Counted from the stretch's first letter, positions 34,058-42,261 are shown. The stretch is DNA of 64,000 nucleotides from Lachnospiraceae bacterium (GCA_021203305.1 JAJQBK010000041.1:22151-86150); one strand, 5' to 3'. Notes: generated from the letters alone by a model not told the origin. Numbers and translations are program-made.

Positions 34058-34968
34058 GTCTCTTCCTCGGGTGTGATTTTGATATATGCTATATATTGCC
34101 CCGATAATGTTACCAAATTGTAATCGGCGGGCATGGCAAGCTCCGGCTCCCAGGAGGAGAGCACGATCAGGCAGTCCGGCTGCGTCTCCTTCACATAGGA
34201 AATCAGGACTTTGGAATTGCCCGCGCTTATCGTATCCTGCGCAAGAATGTCACAAATCTGAGACAGCTCCCCATAGTCGTACTCCACATACCCCTTCGCC
34301 TGGATATCCCACAGATCCCTGCCGTACACGGGATACCAGTCCGCGCTGTACAGGCGGGCGTACATGATCAGATCATTATTCCCCAATATCTGAAGCTCTC
34401 TCTCTCCCACGGCTTCCCTCAGACTGTCAAAAGCCTCCCCGGCCCAGGCCGGAATCCCGTACCCCTCCGATTCCTCCTGGCTGTCGAAGACGTGAAAATT
34501 CGTGGCCGCAAAAAACAGGAAAAGCACACACAAAGGGGCAGCCGCAGTCCATAGCCTCCGTTTATCCCGTTTTTTCATCCGGGCTGTATTCCCCCCGCCG
34601 GCTGTATCCGCCGACTCAAAAAGCTCTTCAGGCCTTTCCTCATCTGTTGTACCCAAATCTACGATGCCATCAGAACTTCTCTCCGCCGCAAGGCAGCCTC
34701 CCAGGGCCAGCACTGGGATTACCGGCACAGTTACCAGCAGGTCCTGCCAATCATAAAAGCCGCTGTATCCGCACAGAAGAAACGCCGCCGTGAACGGCAG
34801 AAAGGTCAGCAGGCACAAAACGACAGAGGCTGACGCGAATCGTTTCCGGGTCATTCCCCCCGCCTGAAAAATCAAAAAAATACTGGCCGCAAATAAAAGA
34901 AGCACCGCACCCTGCTCCGGCTTAAAGTCCGCCACACCCTCCTGCCATTTCAGGAAATACTGATTCAT
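34054..34968 (-). CDS. C-half-type membrane protein of a split pair
   Basis: 304 residues. The start at 34968 (MNQYFLKWQEG) has AGGAGGG upstream and overlaps the stop of the preceding gene (ATGA). About four hydrophobic segments, then a soluble domain: GEAFDSLREAVGERELQILG, NNDLIMYARLYSADWYPVYG and RDLWDIQAKGYVEYDYGEL. The order of membrane part and soluble part, and the YxRxYxxxxxxxYGRD-like motif, parallel the product of 3762-4520. Together with the gene just upstream it seems to form a two-polypeptide version of one polytopic glycan protein. A long charged cytoplasmic loop (about 105-145) is peculiar to this copy. Confidence 0.62.
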   Translation of the reverse strand: MNQYFLKWQEGVADFKPEQGAVLLLFAASIFLIFQAGGMTRKRFASASVVLCLLTFLPFTAAFLLCGYSGFYDWQDLLVTVPVIPVLALGGCLAAERSSDGIVDLGTTDEERPEELFESADTAGGGNTARMKKRDKRRLWTAAAPLCVLFLFFAATNFHVFDSQEESEGYGIPAWAGEAFDSLREAVGERELQILGNNDLIMYARLYSADWYPVYGRDLWDIQAKGYVEYDYGELSQICDILAQDTISAGNSKVLISYVKETQPDCLIVLSSWEPELAMPADYNLVTLSGQYIAYIKITPEEET

Positions 34969-35828
34969 GCCTGTGCCCTCCTTTTCTGCCACAGAGACGC
35001 CAGGAAAAATACTCCGATGACCAGGGCGCAATAGCCGATTCCGTAGGTGGTCCACACAAGCGTGGCCTCGCATACCGCCGTCAGAAGGGCCTCAGGCCAC
35101 CTCTTCCGGCAGCAGGCCAGCACACAGAAGGGTAGCAGCACGCAGGCCCGGATGGTCTCCCCCGAAAAGCCGGCGTAAAAAAGCCGGTACCCAACCGCTC
35201 CCTGCGTATGGGCGGTCGCCACATACCAGAAAGCCGCAAGCCCCACAAACAGCCAGGCATATTTTTCCCTGCCGCGCAGAAGCGTTCTCCCCAGCGAGAA
35301 ATAAATTCCCAGGCTCCAAAGCCAGACAAGCACCGGCACAATCTGCCCCATCAGCGTATACGCGGAAAGCCCGGTCATATCCATGACAGCCGCGTAAAAT
35401 GTGGAAAGCCCCAGAATCTGCAGCCGTGTGGGAATGCTTCCCATCATCTGTCCCGTATATGGGTGCTGTTCCATCAGCAAACCGCTGCCCGCCGTGTTGA
35501 CAGCCATCTCATACACCGCGTCCGTCAGATCCACCACATAATTTCCCGCGAAATGAGTGAGCGTCCAGGCTCCCGCCGCCGCCAGCACCACCAGGTACAC
35601 ACCGCCATCCCTGAGTGAAGGTCCCTTTTCTTCCTCCGCCGGATTCCGCCGCCGGCGCCATCCGCGGTACCAAACGCACAGGGCGAATGCCAGCAGAACT
35701 CCTGCCGCAAGGGCGGGCGCCAGCAGCTTCTCATAAGCGCCCAGGGTTCCTCCCGTAAAGAGTACATATAAATAAGCCGCCTCCGTACAGCCCCATAGGA
35801 TCATCAGTCCCGCAGTCAGGTCAATCAT
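34965..35828 (-). CDS. N-half-type polytopic membrane protein of a split pair
   Basis: 287 residues with about seven transmembrane segments. GNYVVDLTDAVYEMAVNTAG in an outer loop corresponds to the acidic loop DADDAFYMTVAN of the protein at 4645-5736. The protein stops after a cytoplasmic QKRR stretch and the next gene carries the C-terminal part. The start at 35828 has GAGGA 7 bp upstream; an ATG two codons earlier touches the GAGGA. This is the first gene of the long minus-strand glycan locus. Activity unknown; possibly GT-C-like. Confidence 0.6.
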   Translation of the reverse strand: MIDLTAGLMILWGCTEAAYLYVLFTGGTLGAYEKLLAPALAAGVLLAFALCVWYRGWRRRRNPAEEEKGPSLRDGGVYLVVLAAAGAWTLTHFAGNYVVDLTDAVYEMAVNTAGSGLLMEQHPYTGQMMGSIPTRLQILGLSTFYAAVMDMTGLSAYTLMGQIVPVLVWLWSLGIYFSLGRTLLRGREKYAWLFVGLAAFWYVATAHTQGAVGYRLFYAGFSGETIRACVLLPFCVLACCRKRWPEALLTAVCEATLVWTTYGIGYCALVIGVFFLASLWQKRRAQA

Positions 35829-35852
35829 TGTCATTCCTCAGATCTTCTATAA

Positions 35853-35907
35853 AAACAAAAAAAGAAAAAGCCTTCTCCCCCGGCCGATGCCGCAGCAGAA
35901 GACTTTT
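35853..35907 (-). terminator. Intrinsic terminator after the Spo0A-C-like gene
   Basis: On the minus strand AAAAGTCTTCT (35897-35907) pairs with AGAAGGCTTTT (35866-35876, allowing G-U), followed by a long T-rich tract (35853-35869). It lies directly after the Spo0A-C-like frame and before the first glycan gene, so it could limit transcription into the locus. Confidence 0.7.
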
Positions 35908-35912
35908 CCCGT

Positions 35913-36290
35913 TCAGAGCGCTTTGACGTCCAGGCGGACCTTGTCGGCAATCCGCGCGATGTACTCGCTGTTGGTAGGCCTGTGCCTGCCATGCTCATTG
36001 GAATAGCCGAACAGCTCCTCGAAGGTCGCGCTGTTTCCTCTTTGTCAGGAAACCTCAATGGCATTTCTGACCGCCCGCTCCACCTTCTGGTCGGTGGTCC
36101 TGAAATGCTTCGCGATGGTAGGATACAAAAGCTTGGTTACGCTGGACACCGCCTCCATATCCCTGCTGGAAAGCATGATGGCGTCCCTGAGATAATGATA
36201 GCCCTTCAGATGGGCGGGTACGCCCACATCCAGCATAATCCTGGTCACATAGCTCTCCAGCTGCACCTCCTCAATCGTCAAAATATCCAT
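35913..36290 (-). pseudogene. Receiver-less Spo0A C-terminal domain protein interrupted by TGA
   Basis: From ATG 36290 (GGAAAGGGGAA RBS) the frame encodes the Spo0A DNA-binding domain without a receiver: LKGYHYLRDAIMLSSRD, VTKLLYPTIAKHFRTTDQKV, then ERAVRNAIEVS. There an in-frame TGA (36045-36047) stands where Spo0A has Trp in AIEVAWxRG. The frame continues as QRGNSATFEELFGYSNEHGR and RPTNSEYIARIADKVRLDV to a stop at 35913-35915. Both halves match Spo0A-C, so the intact length would be about 125 residues. The truncated 81-residue product keeps the recognition helix but loses the last helices. Either a recent nonsense pseudogene or a shortened regulator. Its position suggests control of the glycan locus (inference). 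Confidence 0.8.
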
Positions 36291-36358
36291 AGTAAAATTC
36301 CCCTTTCCACATCTGGTATTTTGCCGGATAACAGCAATTTTGCGTTACCGATGGGGAA

Positions 36359-36387
36359 ATCTTACCACAGGTGTCGATTTTTGTGAA
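36359..36387 (-). promoter_or_regulatory. Promoter of the Spo0A-C-like gene with 0A-box-like spacer
   Basis: TTCACA (36382-36387), 17 bp, TAAGAT (36359-36364) on the minus strand, about 62 bp before the ATG at 36290. The spacer contains TGTCGAT on the plus strand (36372-36378), one base from the 0A box TGTCGAA, suggesting control by Spo0A-type proteins. Confidence 0.5.
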
Positions 36388-36496
36388 GGGAAACTCATCG
36401 CGCATTTTGTCGTCTGCTATGATACTTTTTTATTTTGGGTAAATTCTCCGCGGCGTTTCCACGCGGACCGCCCTTATGCCTGCCACGCACCGGCGG

Positions 36497-37426
36497 TCAT
36501 AATTCTTCCTTTACAATATAAGCCGGCCTGTCCTTCACTTCCATATAGGCCTTGGCCAGATACTGGCCGATGATGCCGATGCAGAAAAGCTGCACGCCGG
36601 CCACCAGCGTAATAATGCACACAAGCGACGGCCAGCCTCCCACCGGATCTCCCCAGATCAGCGTCCGGATAATGATAAATATAAGTGCCGCGAAAGCGAT
36701 CACACAGAAGAGGATGCCCACAAAGGCGGCAATGGAAAGTGGTACTGTGGAGAATGCCATAATGCCGTCCAGAGAATAGAGCAGCAGCTTCCAGAAGGAC
36801 CATTTGGTCTCTCCCTTTCTCCGCTCCACATTCTCAAACTCAATCCATTTGGTGTCAAAACCGACCCAGCCGTATATGCCCTTGGTAAAGCGGTTGTACT
36901 CCTTCATGGAAAGGATGGCGTCCACCACCTGCCTGGTCATCAGCCGGTAATCTCTGGCTCCGTCCACAATCTCCGTCCTGCTGATGCGGCGCATCAGCTT
37001 ATAAAAACAGCGGGCAAAAAAGGACCGGACCGGGGGCTCCCCCTTACGGGTCACCCGGCGGGTCGCCACAGAATCATAGCCCTCGTCAATATAGGAAAAC
37101 ATCTCCGGCAGAAGTGACGGCGGATCCTGCAGGTCCACATCCATGGCCACAATATAATCCCCGCCGGCTGCCTCAAAGCCCGCTAAAAGCCCCGCCTCCT
37201 TGCCGAAATTTCTGGAAAAGGAGACCATGCGCACCCGTCCGTCCTGTTCATGGAGCTTTCTGATCTCCTCCTTTGTGCGGTCTTTGGACCCGTCATCCAC
37301 ATAAATAATCTCAAACTCCATGCCGCGCCCGTCAAAAAAGGACTGGTTTTTGATAAACTCCTCATAAAAGAGGGGAACATTCTCCTCTTCATTATAGCAG
37401 GGCACGATCACACTCAAAAGATTCAT
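36497..37426 (-). CDS. GtrB/YkoT-like GT2 glycosyltransferase
   Basis: 309 residues: GT-A domain with VDDGSKDRT and MDVDLQDPP, followed by two transmembrane segments (about 225-258 and 268-295). The layout is that of polyprenyl-phosphate glycosyltransferases. KEYNRFTKGIYGWVGFDTKWIEFE is typical. It has its own promoter 34 bp upstream and is separated from the glycan locus by the Spo0A-C-like gene, so it may serve another surface polymer or teichoic acid glycosylation (inference). Confidence 0.85.
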   Translation of the reverse strand: MNLLSVIVPCYNEEENVPLFYEEFIKNQSFFDGRGMEFEIIYVDDGSKDRTKEEIRKLHEQDGRVRMVSFSRNFGKEAGLLAGFEAAGGDYIVAMDVDLQDPPSLLPEMFSYIDEGYDSVATRRVTRKGEPPVRSFFARCFYKLMRRISRTEIVDGARDYRLMTRQVVDAILSMKEYNRFTKGIYGWVGFDTKWIEFENVERRKGETKWSFWKLLLYSLDGIMAFSTVPLSIAAFVGILFCVIAFAALIFIIIRTLIWGDPVGGWPSLVCIITLVAGVQLFCIGIIGQYLAKAYMEVKDRPAYIVKEEL

Positions 37427-37459
37427 GGAAACTCCTTTCCGGAAGCAGCAAACAATTAC

Positions 37460-37488
37460 AATATAGCAAATTATCCAAAACTTGACAA
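37460..37488 (-). promoter_or_regulatory. Promoter of the GtrB-like gene
   Basis: TTGTCA (37483-37488), 17 bp, TATATT (37460-37465) on the minus strand, with the ATG at 37426. The -35 hexamer overlaps that of the plus-strand promoter on the opposite strand. Confidence 0.65.
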
Positions 37489-37509
37489 CCTTTTCCTTTA
37501 CTTTATCTT
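37482..37509 (+). promoter_or_regulatory. Divergent promoter for the PAP2 gene
   Basis: TTGACA (37482-37487), 16 bp, TATCTT (37504-37509). A second -10-like TATAAA lies at 37519-37524. It is back to back with the minus-strand promoter and shares its -35 region. Confidence 0.5.
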
Positions 37510-37594
37510 AGCTTTGATATAAAATAACTGTTAATCGCGGCTTTCCTCTTCCTGGCAGGAAGCTGCCGCGCAAAATTTCCCCCGGGAGTATCCA

Positions 37595-38059
37595 ATGAAC
37601 CTGATTCTCGAGCTTTTAGACAATCATGTCCTGATGGCGGCGATCATCGCCTGGTTTGCGGCTTCGGTGATTAAGACCCTGATTCACGCCTTTTTAAATA
37701 ACGAAATTTCTCTGGAGCGCATGGTCGGCAGCGGCGGCATGCCCTCCAGCCATTCCGCAACTGTCTGCGCTCTGGCTCTGGCCGCCGCTTTCGACTATGG
37801 CCTTTCCAGCTTTAATTTTGCCATTGCCGTGATGTTTGCCATCATTGTCATGCACGACGCCAGAGGCGTACGCCAGGAGACCGGCAAGCAGGCCAAGGTC
37901 CTGCACCAGCTCATCGAGGAGCTGACCAAAGAAGATCTGACCAAAGGCATCCCCGTAGACAACCTGAAGGAATTTGTGGGGCATACCCCGCTGCAGGTGG
38001 TCATGGGCGCCCTGCTCGGCATCGCGGTCTCCGCGGTTTTATACGCCACGGTATATTAA
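37595..38059 (+). CDS. Divergent PAP2-family membrane protein (YuiD-like)
   Basis: 154 residues with about four hydrophobic segments. SGGMPSSHSATVCALA and the MHDARGVRQETGKQAKVLHQ stretch define the divergent PAP2 family (DUF212). The G-G-M-P-S-S-H motif holds the phosphatase-like active site. Typical PAP2 enzymes act on lipid phosphates such as undecaprenyl pyrophosphate, but the true substrate of this branch is not established. GGGAG precedes the ATG. Full family length. Confidence 0.88.
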   Translation: MNLILELLDNHVLMAAIIAWFAASVIKTLIHAFLNNEISLERMVGSGGMPSSHSATVCALALAAAFDYGLSSFNFAIAVMFAIIVMHDARGVRQETGKQAKVLHQLIEELTKEDLTKGIPVDNLKEFVGHTPLQVVMGALLGIAVSAVLYATVY

Positions 38060-38193
38060 AGAGCTGCCGCAAAATATCCATCCATATTGCTTCCTGGTTT
38101 TGCTTCCGGATTATTGTTTTCATTCACTGTAAAGTCTGTCTGCCGATGCGGCACTTATGTCATATATTTTCTTTCCAACATTGAGGTATTTTT

Positions 38194-39321
38194 ATGAAAA
38201 TACGTAAATTATCCGGAATCCTTCTGGCGTCCATTATGGCGCTCTCAGTCATGACCGGCTGCGGCGGCCGTTCCAGTGAGGCAATCAGCGAGACCTCCCT
38301 GGTCATCGATGAGGTTCTCGACAGCGGCACAGCAGCAGAACAGCCGACCGAAGAGGAAGACGAATCCCATGAGGGCATGGTCCGCAGCAGATTCACCAAT
38401 GAATGGATCGATGAGGCCGCGGCGGATCTCAGGCCTCTGGCGGTCATGATTCCCAACGAATCCTCCGCTATCCCTCATTACGGCATCTCTCACGCATCTG
38501 TTCTTTATGAATGTCTCATTGAGAGCAATATGACCCGTCTGATGGGCATTTTTGAGGACTACGAAGAGATCGGCAAGCTGGGCAATGTGCGCTCTCTGAG
38601 AGATTATTACGCCTATTGGGCTCTGGAATGGGACGCCATCCTCTGCCACTTTGGCGGCCCCTATTACACAGACGATATCCTGGCGGAGGAGACTACGGAT
38701 GACCTGGACGGCAATGTGATCACCGCGCCATACTACCGCTCCACCGACCGCTCCGCTCCCCATAACGCTTACCTGGATACCTCCCAAGTGGCTGAGGCTC
38801 TCAAGACCCAGGGCATTGAGGCCAATGACCGTGGATTAACGGACGACTATCACTATCTGTTCGCTGAGGAAAGCTCTCCCAATACCCTGGAGCAATACGC
38901 CGATGCTGAGGAATGTACATATCTTGACATGAGCGCCAGCTATCCTCTGACCAGGTGTTACTTCCGGTATGACGCGGAGGACGGCCTGTACTACCGCTTC
39001 CAGTATCTGTCCGGCGGCACCGACGGTCCCCACATCGATGGCGCCAACGGCGAACAGCTCTCCTTTACCAACATCATCATCCAGTCCGCGGAGTATGAGG
39101 TGCGCGATGAAAACGGATATCTGTGGTTCAACACTACGGACGCCTCCGGGCAGGACGCTTGGTACATCACCGCCGGCAAAATCATCAAATGCACCTGGAA
39201 AAAGGAAAGCACCTTCGGCGCCACCAGATATTACGATGAAAACGGAGACGAGATCGTGCTCAACACCGGAAAAACCATGGTGCTGATTATTGAGCAGGGC
39301 AGTGAGTTTGCCTATGAGTAA
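38194..39321 (+). CDS. DUF3048 (YerB-like) lipoprotein
   Basis: 375 residues. A signal peptide with lipobox VMTGC (Cys at about residue 22) predicts a lipid-anchored exported protein. After an acidic linker the domain starts LRPLAVMIPNESSAIPHYGI and contains ESNMTRLMGIFEDYE and GNVRSLRDYYAYWALEWDAI, typical of DUF3048. C-terminal TGKTMVLIIEQGSE is also characteristic. Function of the family is unknown. RBS GAGGT precedes the ATG. No clear terminator follows before the next promoter. Confidence 0.88.
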   Translation: MKIRKLSGILLASIMALSVMTGCGGRSSEAISETSLVIDEVLDSGTAAEQPTEEEDESHEGMVRSRFTNEWIDEAAADLRPLAVMIPNESSAIPHYGISHASVLYECLIESNMTRLMGIFEDYEEIGKLGNVRSLRDYYAYWALEWDAILCHFGGPYYTDDILAEETTDDLDGNVITAPYYRSTDRSAPHNAYLDTSQVAEALKTQGIEANDRGLTDDYHYLFAEESSPNTLEQYADAEECTYLDMSASYPLTRCYFRYDAEDGLYYRFQYLSGGTDGPHIDGANGEQLSFTNIIIQSAEYEVRDENGYLWFNTTDASGQDAWYITAGKIIKCTWKKESTFGATRYYDENGDEIVLNTGKTMVLIIEQGSEFAYE

Positions 39322-39390
39322 AATGGCCATGAATTATGAAAAAATGATAAAGATTGATAAAGAATCGCTGAAGTTTTTTCGCGGGCGGCA

Positions 39391-39419
39391 TTGACAATTC
39401 TTCTCCGTTATACTACAAT
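39391..39419 (+). promoter_or_regulatory. Promoter of the ATP-grasp operon
   Basis: TTGACA (39391-39396), 17 bp, TACAAT (39414-39419): a near-consensus sigma-A promoter, 72 bp before the ATG at 39491. Predicted transcript start near 39426. Confidence 0.75.
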
Positions 39420-39425
39420 AATGAG

Positions 39426-39468
39426 AGACAAAGACGCCTGCGGAGGGCAGCTTTGTCTTTTTGTTTTT
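39426..39468 (+). terminator. Terminator-like hairpin at the predicted transcript 5' end
   Basis: AGACAAAG (39426-39433) pairs perfectly with CTTTGTCT (39451-39458). An inner CTGC/GCAG helix lies between, and a TTTTTGTTTTT tract follows (39458-39468). It is placed between promoter and RBS of the ATP-grasp gene, so it would act on that transcript. It may instead end transcription from the upstream lipoprotein gene. Confidence 0.7.
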
Positions 39469-39490
39469 ATGATAGAAAGGACTGCGAACC

Positions 39491-40810
39491 ATGAATAATT
39501 TAGATCTTCTGGACAGAACCGACACGATCAACGGCCTTTTGGCCCGTTACGGCGTCAAATTCGGCATCTACAAAAACGGCACGTTTAAGGAGCAGCTTTT
39601 CCCCTTTGACGCCATTCCCAGAGTCATTGAGAAGGAGGAATTCGCTTATCTGGAGCGGGGGCTGAAGCAGAGAGTCGCCGCGCTGAATTTATTTCTCAGG
39701 GATATTTATAATGAAAAAAAGATCGTGAAGGACGGCGTCGTCCCGGAGGATTTTGTCTATGCCGCCAGCGGCTACCTGGTGCCCTGCGAGGGCGTCACCC
39801 CGCCGAAGGATGTTTTTTCCCATATTTCAGGAATCGATCTGGTGCTGGGCAAGGACGGCGTCTGGTACATACTGGAGGATAACCTGCGGGTGCCCTCCGG
39901 CGCCTCCTACCCCATGATCGCCAGGGAGCTTTGCCGGCGGGCCAGCCCCCGCACCTTCAACGAGACGGCCATCGAGGACAACCGCAATTACGCCCGGCTT
40001 TTAAAGCACACCCTGGATTATGTGAATACCGGGGGACTGAGCGTGGTGATGACGCCGGGACGTTACAATGCCGCCTACTTTGAGCACTCCTACCTGGCGG
40101 AGCAGATGCGGGTGCCGCTTGTAACCTACAGCGACCTGGAGGTGGAAAACGACTACCTGTATTTCAAGGGATATGCCGGCAGAAAAGAGCGGGTAGGCGC
40201 GGTTTACCGCCGTATTTCCGATGAGTACATGGATCCCATGAATTTTAACCCGGAGTCCGTGATCGGCGTTCCCCATATTTTCGATGTATACCGGAAGGGC
40301 CATGTGGCGCTCTTAAACGCACCGGGCAACGGTATCGCCGACGACAAGGGAATATATTATTTCGTACCGAAAATGATCAAATACTATCTCGGCGAGGAGC
40401 CCATTCTGCACAACGCGCCCACCTATCTTCCCTTCTACGAGGAGGATATGAAATATGTGCTGGAGAAGTTCGATACCCTGGTTTTGAAGGACGTGGCGGA
40501 GGCCGGCGGCTACGGCGTCGTCTTTGGCAGCAAGATGACCAGAGAGCAGAAGGAGCAGTTTATCGCCATGCTGAAGGCCGAGCCGAGACGCTTTATCGCG
40601 CAGGAGGTCATTGATTTCTGCGATATTCCCATTCAGGACAGGGGACAGATCGTGGAGCGCAAGGCGGACTTAAGAGCGTTCGTACTGACCGCGGAGGAGC
40701 CCGTGGTATGGAAGAGCGGGCTGACCAGATTTTCCAGAAATCCGGATTCCTTTATTGTAAATTCTTCACAGGGAGGAGGCTTTAAAGACACATGGGTACT
40801 AAGTCAGTAA
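39491..40810 (+). CDS. Circularly permuted type 2 ATP-grasp protein
   Basis: 439 residues. Landmarks of the family (DUF404/DUF407): GVTPPKDVFSHISGIDLVLG, WYILEDNLRVPSGASYPM, APGNGIADDKGIYYFVPKMI, LVLKDVAEAGGYGVVFGSKM, ERKADLRAFVLTAEEP. These are amidoligase-like ATP-grasp enzymes predicted to link an amino acid or peptide to an amine. The gene is first in an operon and overlaps the alpha-E gene by 19 bp. RBS is AAAGGA. Comparative work by Iyer and colleagues (2009) linked ATP-grasp, alpha-E and transglutaminase genes; the product is unknown. Confidence 0.9.
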   Translation: MNNLDLLDRTDTINGLLARYGVKFGIYKNGTFKEQLFPFDAIPRVIEKEEFAYLERGLKQRVAALNLFLRDIYNEKKIVKDGVVPEDFVYAASGYLVPCEGVTPPKDVFSHISGIDLVLGKDGVWYILEDNLRVPSGASYPMIARELCRRASPRTFNETAIEDNRNYARLLKHTLDYVNTGGLSVVMTPGRYNAAYFEHSYLAEQMRVPLVTYSDLEVENDYLYFKGYAGRKERVGAVYRRISDEYMDPMNFNPESVIGVPHIFDVYRKGHVALLNAPGNGIADDKGIYYFVPKMIKYYLGEEPILHNAPTYLPFYEEDMKYVLEKFDTLVLKDVAEAGGYGVVFGSKMTREQKEQFIAMLKAEPRRFIAQEVIDFCDIPIQDRGQIVERKADLRAFVLTAEEPVVWKSGLTRFSRNPDSFIVNSSQGGGFKDTWVLSQ

Positions 40811-41463
40811 TCAACACGGACCGTCTGTACTGGCTCGGACGCTACTCCGAGCGGGTCTACACCACTTTAAAACTTTTCGGAAAGAGCTTTGACGAGCTCA
40901 TCGAGCAGATGACAGAGGCGGATTATTCCAGATTCTGTTCTACCCTCGATATTCCTAATATTTATACCGACAAGGACGATTTTATCGCGCGCTACGCTTT
41001 CGACCTGACGGATCCCAATTCCATCATCTCCAACCTGACAAGGGCCTATGACAATGCTATTGAGCTGCGGGAGGAGATCGGCAGCGAGACTCTCTCCTAT
41101 ATCCAGATGGCTCTGTACAGCATGCAGAGGGCGAAGGAGGATCAGGCGCCTGCCATCGAGTTCCAGAGCGTGACCGATGACATCCTGGCTTTCTGGGGGA
41201 TCGTGGACGACCAGATTGACGATGAGAATACCCTCAACATCATTAAAGTAGGAAAGCGGGTGGAGCGGCTGGATTTGTACACCCGCCTGCACATGGGACA
41301 CGTGGACATCAACCGGGAAGTGCAGCGCCTGGCGGGGCGGATCGACCGCTGCTCCCTGCGCTACAGAACGCAGAGTATCATTGAGCTTCTGGACGCGGTC
41401 CGGGCTCCGGAGCTGGATTATCCGGCGATCTTAAAATCCGTGGAGAGCATTCTGGAGGTTTAG
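40792..41463 (+). CDS. Alpha-E domain protein
   Basis: 223 residues, all-helical. TDRLYWLGRYSERVYTTLKL at the N-terminus is the diagnostic alpha-E start. VGKRVERLDLYTRLHMGHVD with conserved Arg, Glu and Asp sits in the middle. It overlaps the ATP-grasp gene by 19 bp and lies 3 bp before the transglutaminase gene. The family always travels with permuted ATP-grasp genes and is thought to be a partner in the same reaction; no biochemical role is proven. Confidence 0.88.
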   Translation: MGTKSVINTDRLYWLGRYSERVYTTLKLFGKSFDELIEQMTEADYSRFCSTLDIPNIYTDKDDFIARYAFDLTDPNSIISNLTRAYDNAIELREEIGSETLSYIQMALYSMQRAKEDQAPAIEFQSVTDDILAFWGIVDDQIDDENTLNIIKVGKRVERLDLYTRLHMGHVDINREVQRLAGRIDRCSLRYRTQSIIELLDAVRAPELDYPAILKSVESILEV

Positions 41464-41466
41464 CCG

Positions 41467-42261
41467 GTGGAGACTCTGTCTTTTCGCTATCATCTGAGCA
41501 TCTGTTTTGACGCGCCCGTTCACGACCATCACTTTACTCTGCGTTGTTTTCCCATTTCAGATGAACGGCAGCGCATCGACAGATTACAGATTACCATCTA
41601 TCCAAATGAGTTCTTTTCGGATAGCTTTGACAGCTTTGGCAATCGCTGTATTGTCGGCCGGGCCGGGCAACCCCACACCCTCTTCAGCGCGGATGTGACA
41701 GGGGACGCCGTCACCGGCCTTTCTGAGCGTGTACCGGAGGGAAACCCCTGGCGGGAGCACCTGTTCCGCCAGCAGACCCGCCTCACCTGGCCCGATGAGG
41801 AGCTGCTTTCCTTCGCGGATTCTGTGCCCGCCTGGCCCAGCGCGCTGGATACGGCCAAAGCTGTCATGGAAGCTCTGGGAAAGGAAATCACCTACACGCC
41901 CGGCGTTACAAACGTAGACACCACAGCCGCCGAAGCCTTTTCTCTCAGGAGGGGCGTCTGCCAGGATTACTCCCACATTATGCTGTCTGTTCTGCGTGAG
42001 AAAAAAATCATGGCCCGATACGTGGTGGGAATGCTCATGGGCGAGGGCTTAAGCCACGCCTGGGTAGAGGTCAAGGAGGGGGAATTCTGGTACGGTTTCG
42101 ACCCCACCAACCAGCTTCTGGTCACGGATCAGCACATCAAGATTTCCCACGGCCGGGATTACTGCGACTGCCGGATCAATCAGGGGCATTTCTACGGCCT
42201 TGGAAAGCAGACCCAGGAAATTTCCGTCCTGGTGCAGAGAAAGGAAGCACAAAGCGCATGA
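41467..42261 (+). CDS. Transglutaminase-like cysteine peptidase
   Basis: 264 residues from a GTG at 41467 with GGAGG 9 bp upstream. An N-terminal beta-rich domain (YHLSICFDAPVHDHHFTLRC) is followed by the transglutaminase core: GVCQDYSH (C165), GEGLSHAWVEV (H197), and YGFDPTNQ (D212). The triad is intact. Members with this layout and partner genes are predicted peptidases or amide-forming enzymes. No signal peptide, so it is cytoplasmic. It overlaps the next gene by ATGA. Confidence 0.9.
   Translation: METLSFRYHLSICFDAPVHDHHFTLRCFPISDERQRIDRLQITIYPNEFFSDSFDSFGNRCIVGRAGQPHTLFSADVTGDAVTGLSERVPEGNPWREHLFRQQTRLTWPDEELLSFADSVPAWPSALDTAKAVMEALGKEITYTPGVTNVDTTAAEAFSLRRGVCQDYSHIMLSVLREKKIMARYVVGMLMGEGLSHAWVEVKEGEFWYGFDPTNQLLVTDQHIKISHGRDYCDCRINQGHFYGLGKQTQEISVLVQRKEAQSA

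Noticed and set aside
36033-36053. Hairpin at the TGA as a SECIS element for selenocysteine
   Set aside because: A bacterial SECIS lies just downstream of the UGA with a specific loop; here the UGA is itself in the loop, and Spo0A has Trp there and not Cys.
35831-36064. Minus-strand frame in the Spo0A-C region, Ser/Arg-rich
   Set aside because: Out of frame with the Spo0A-C homology, which runs through the TGA in another frame.
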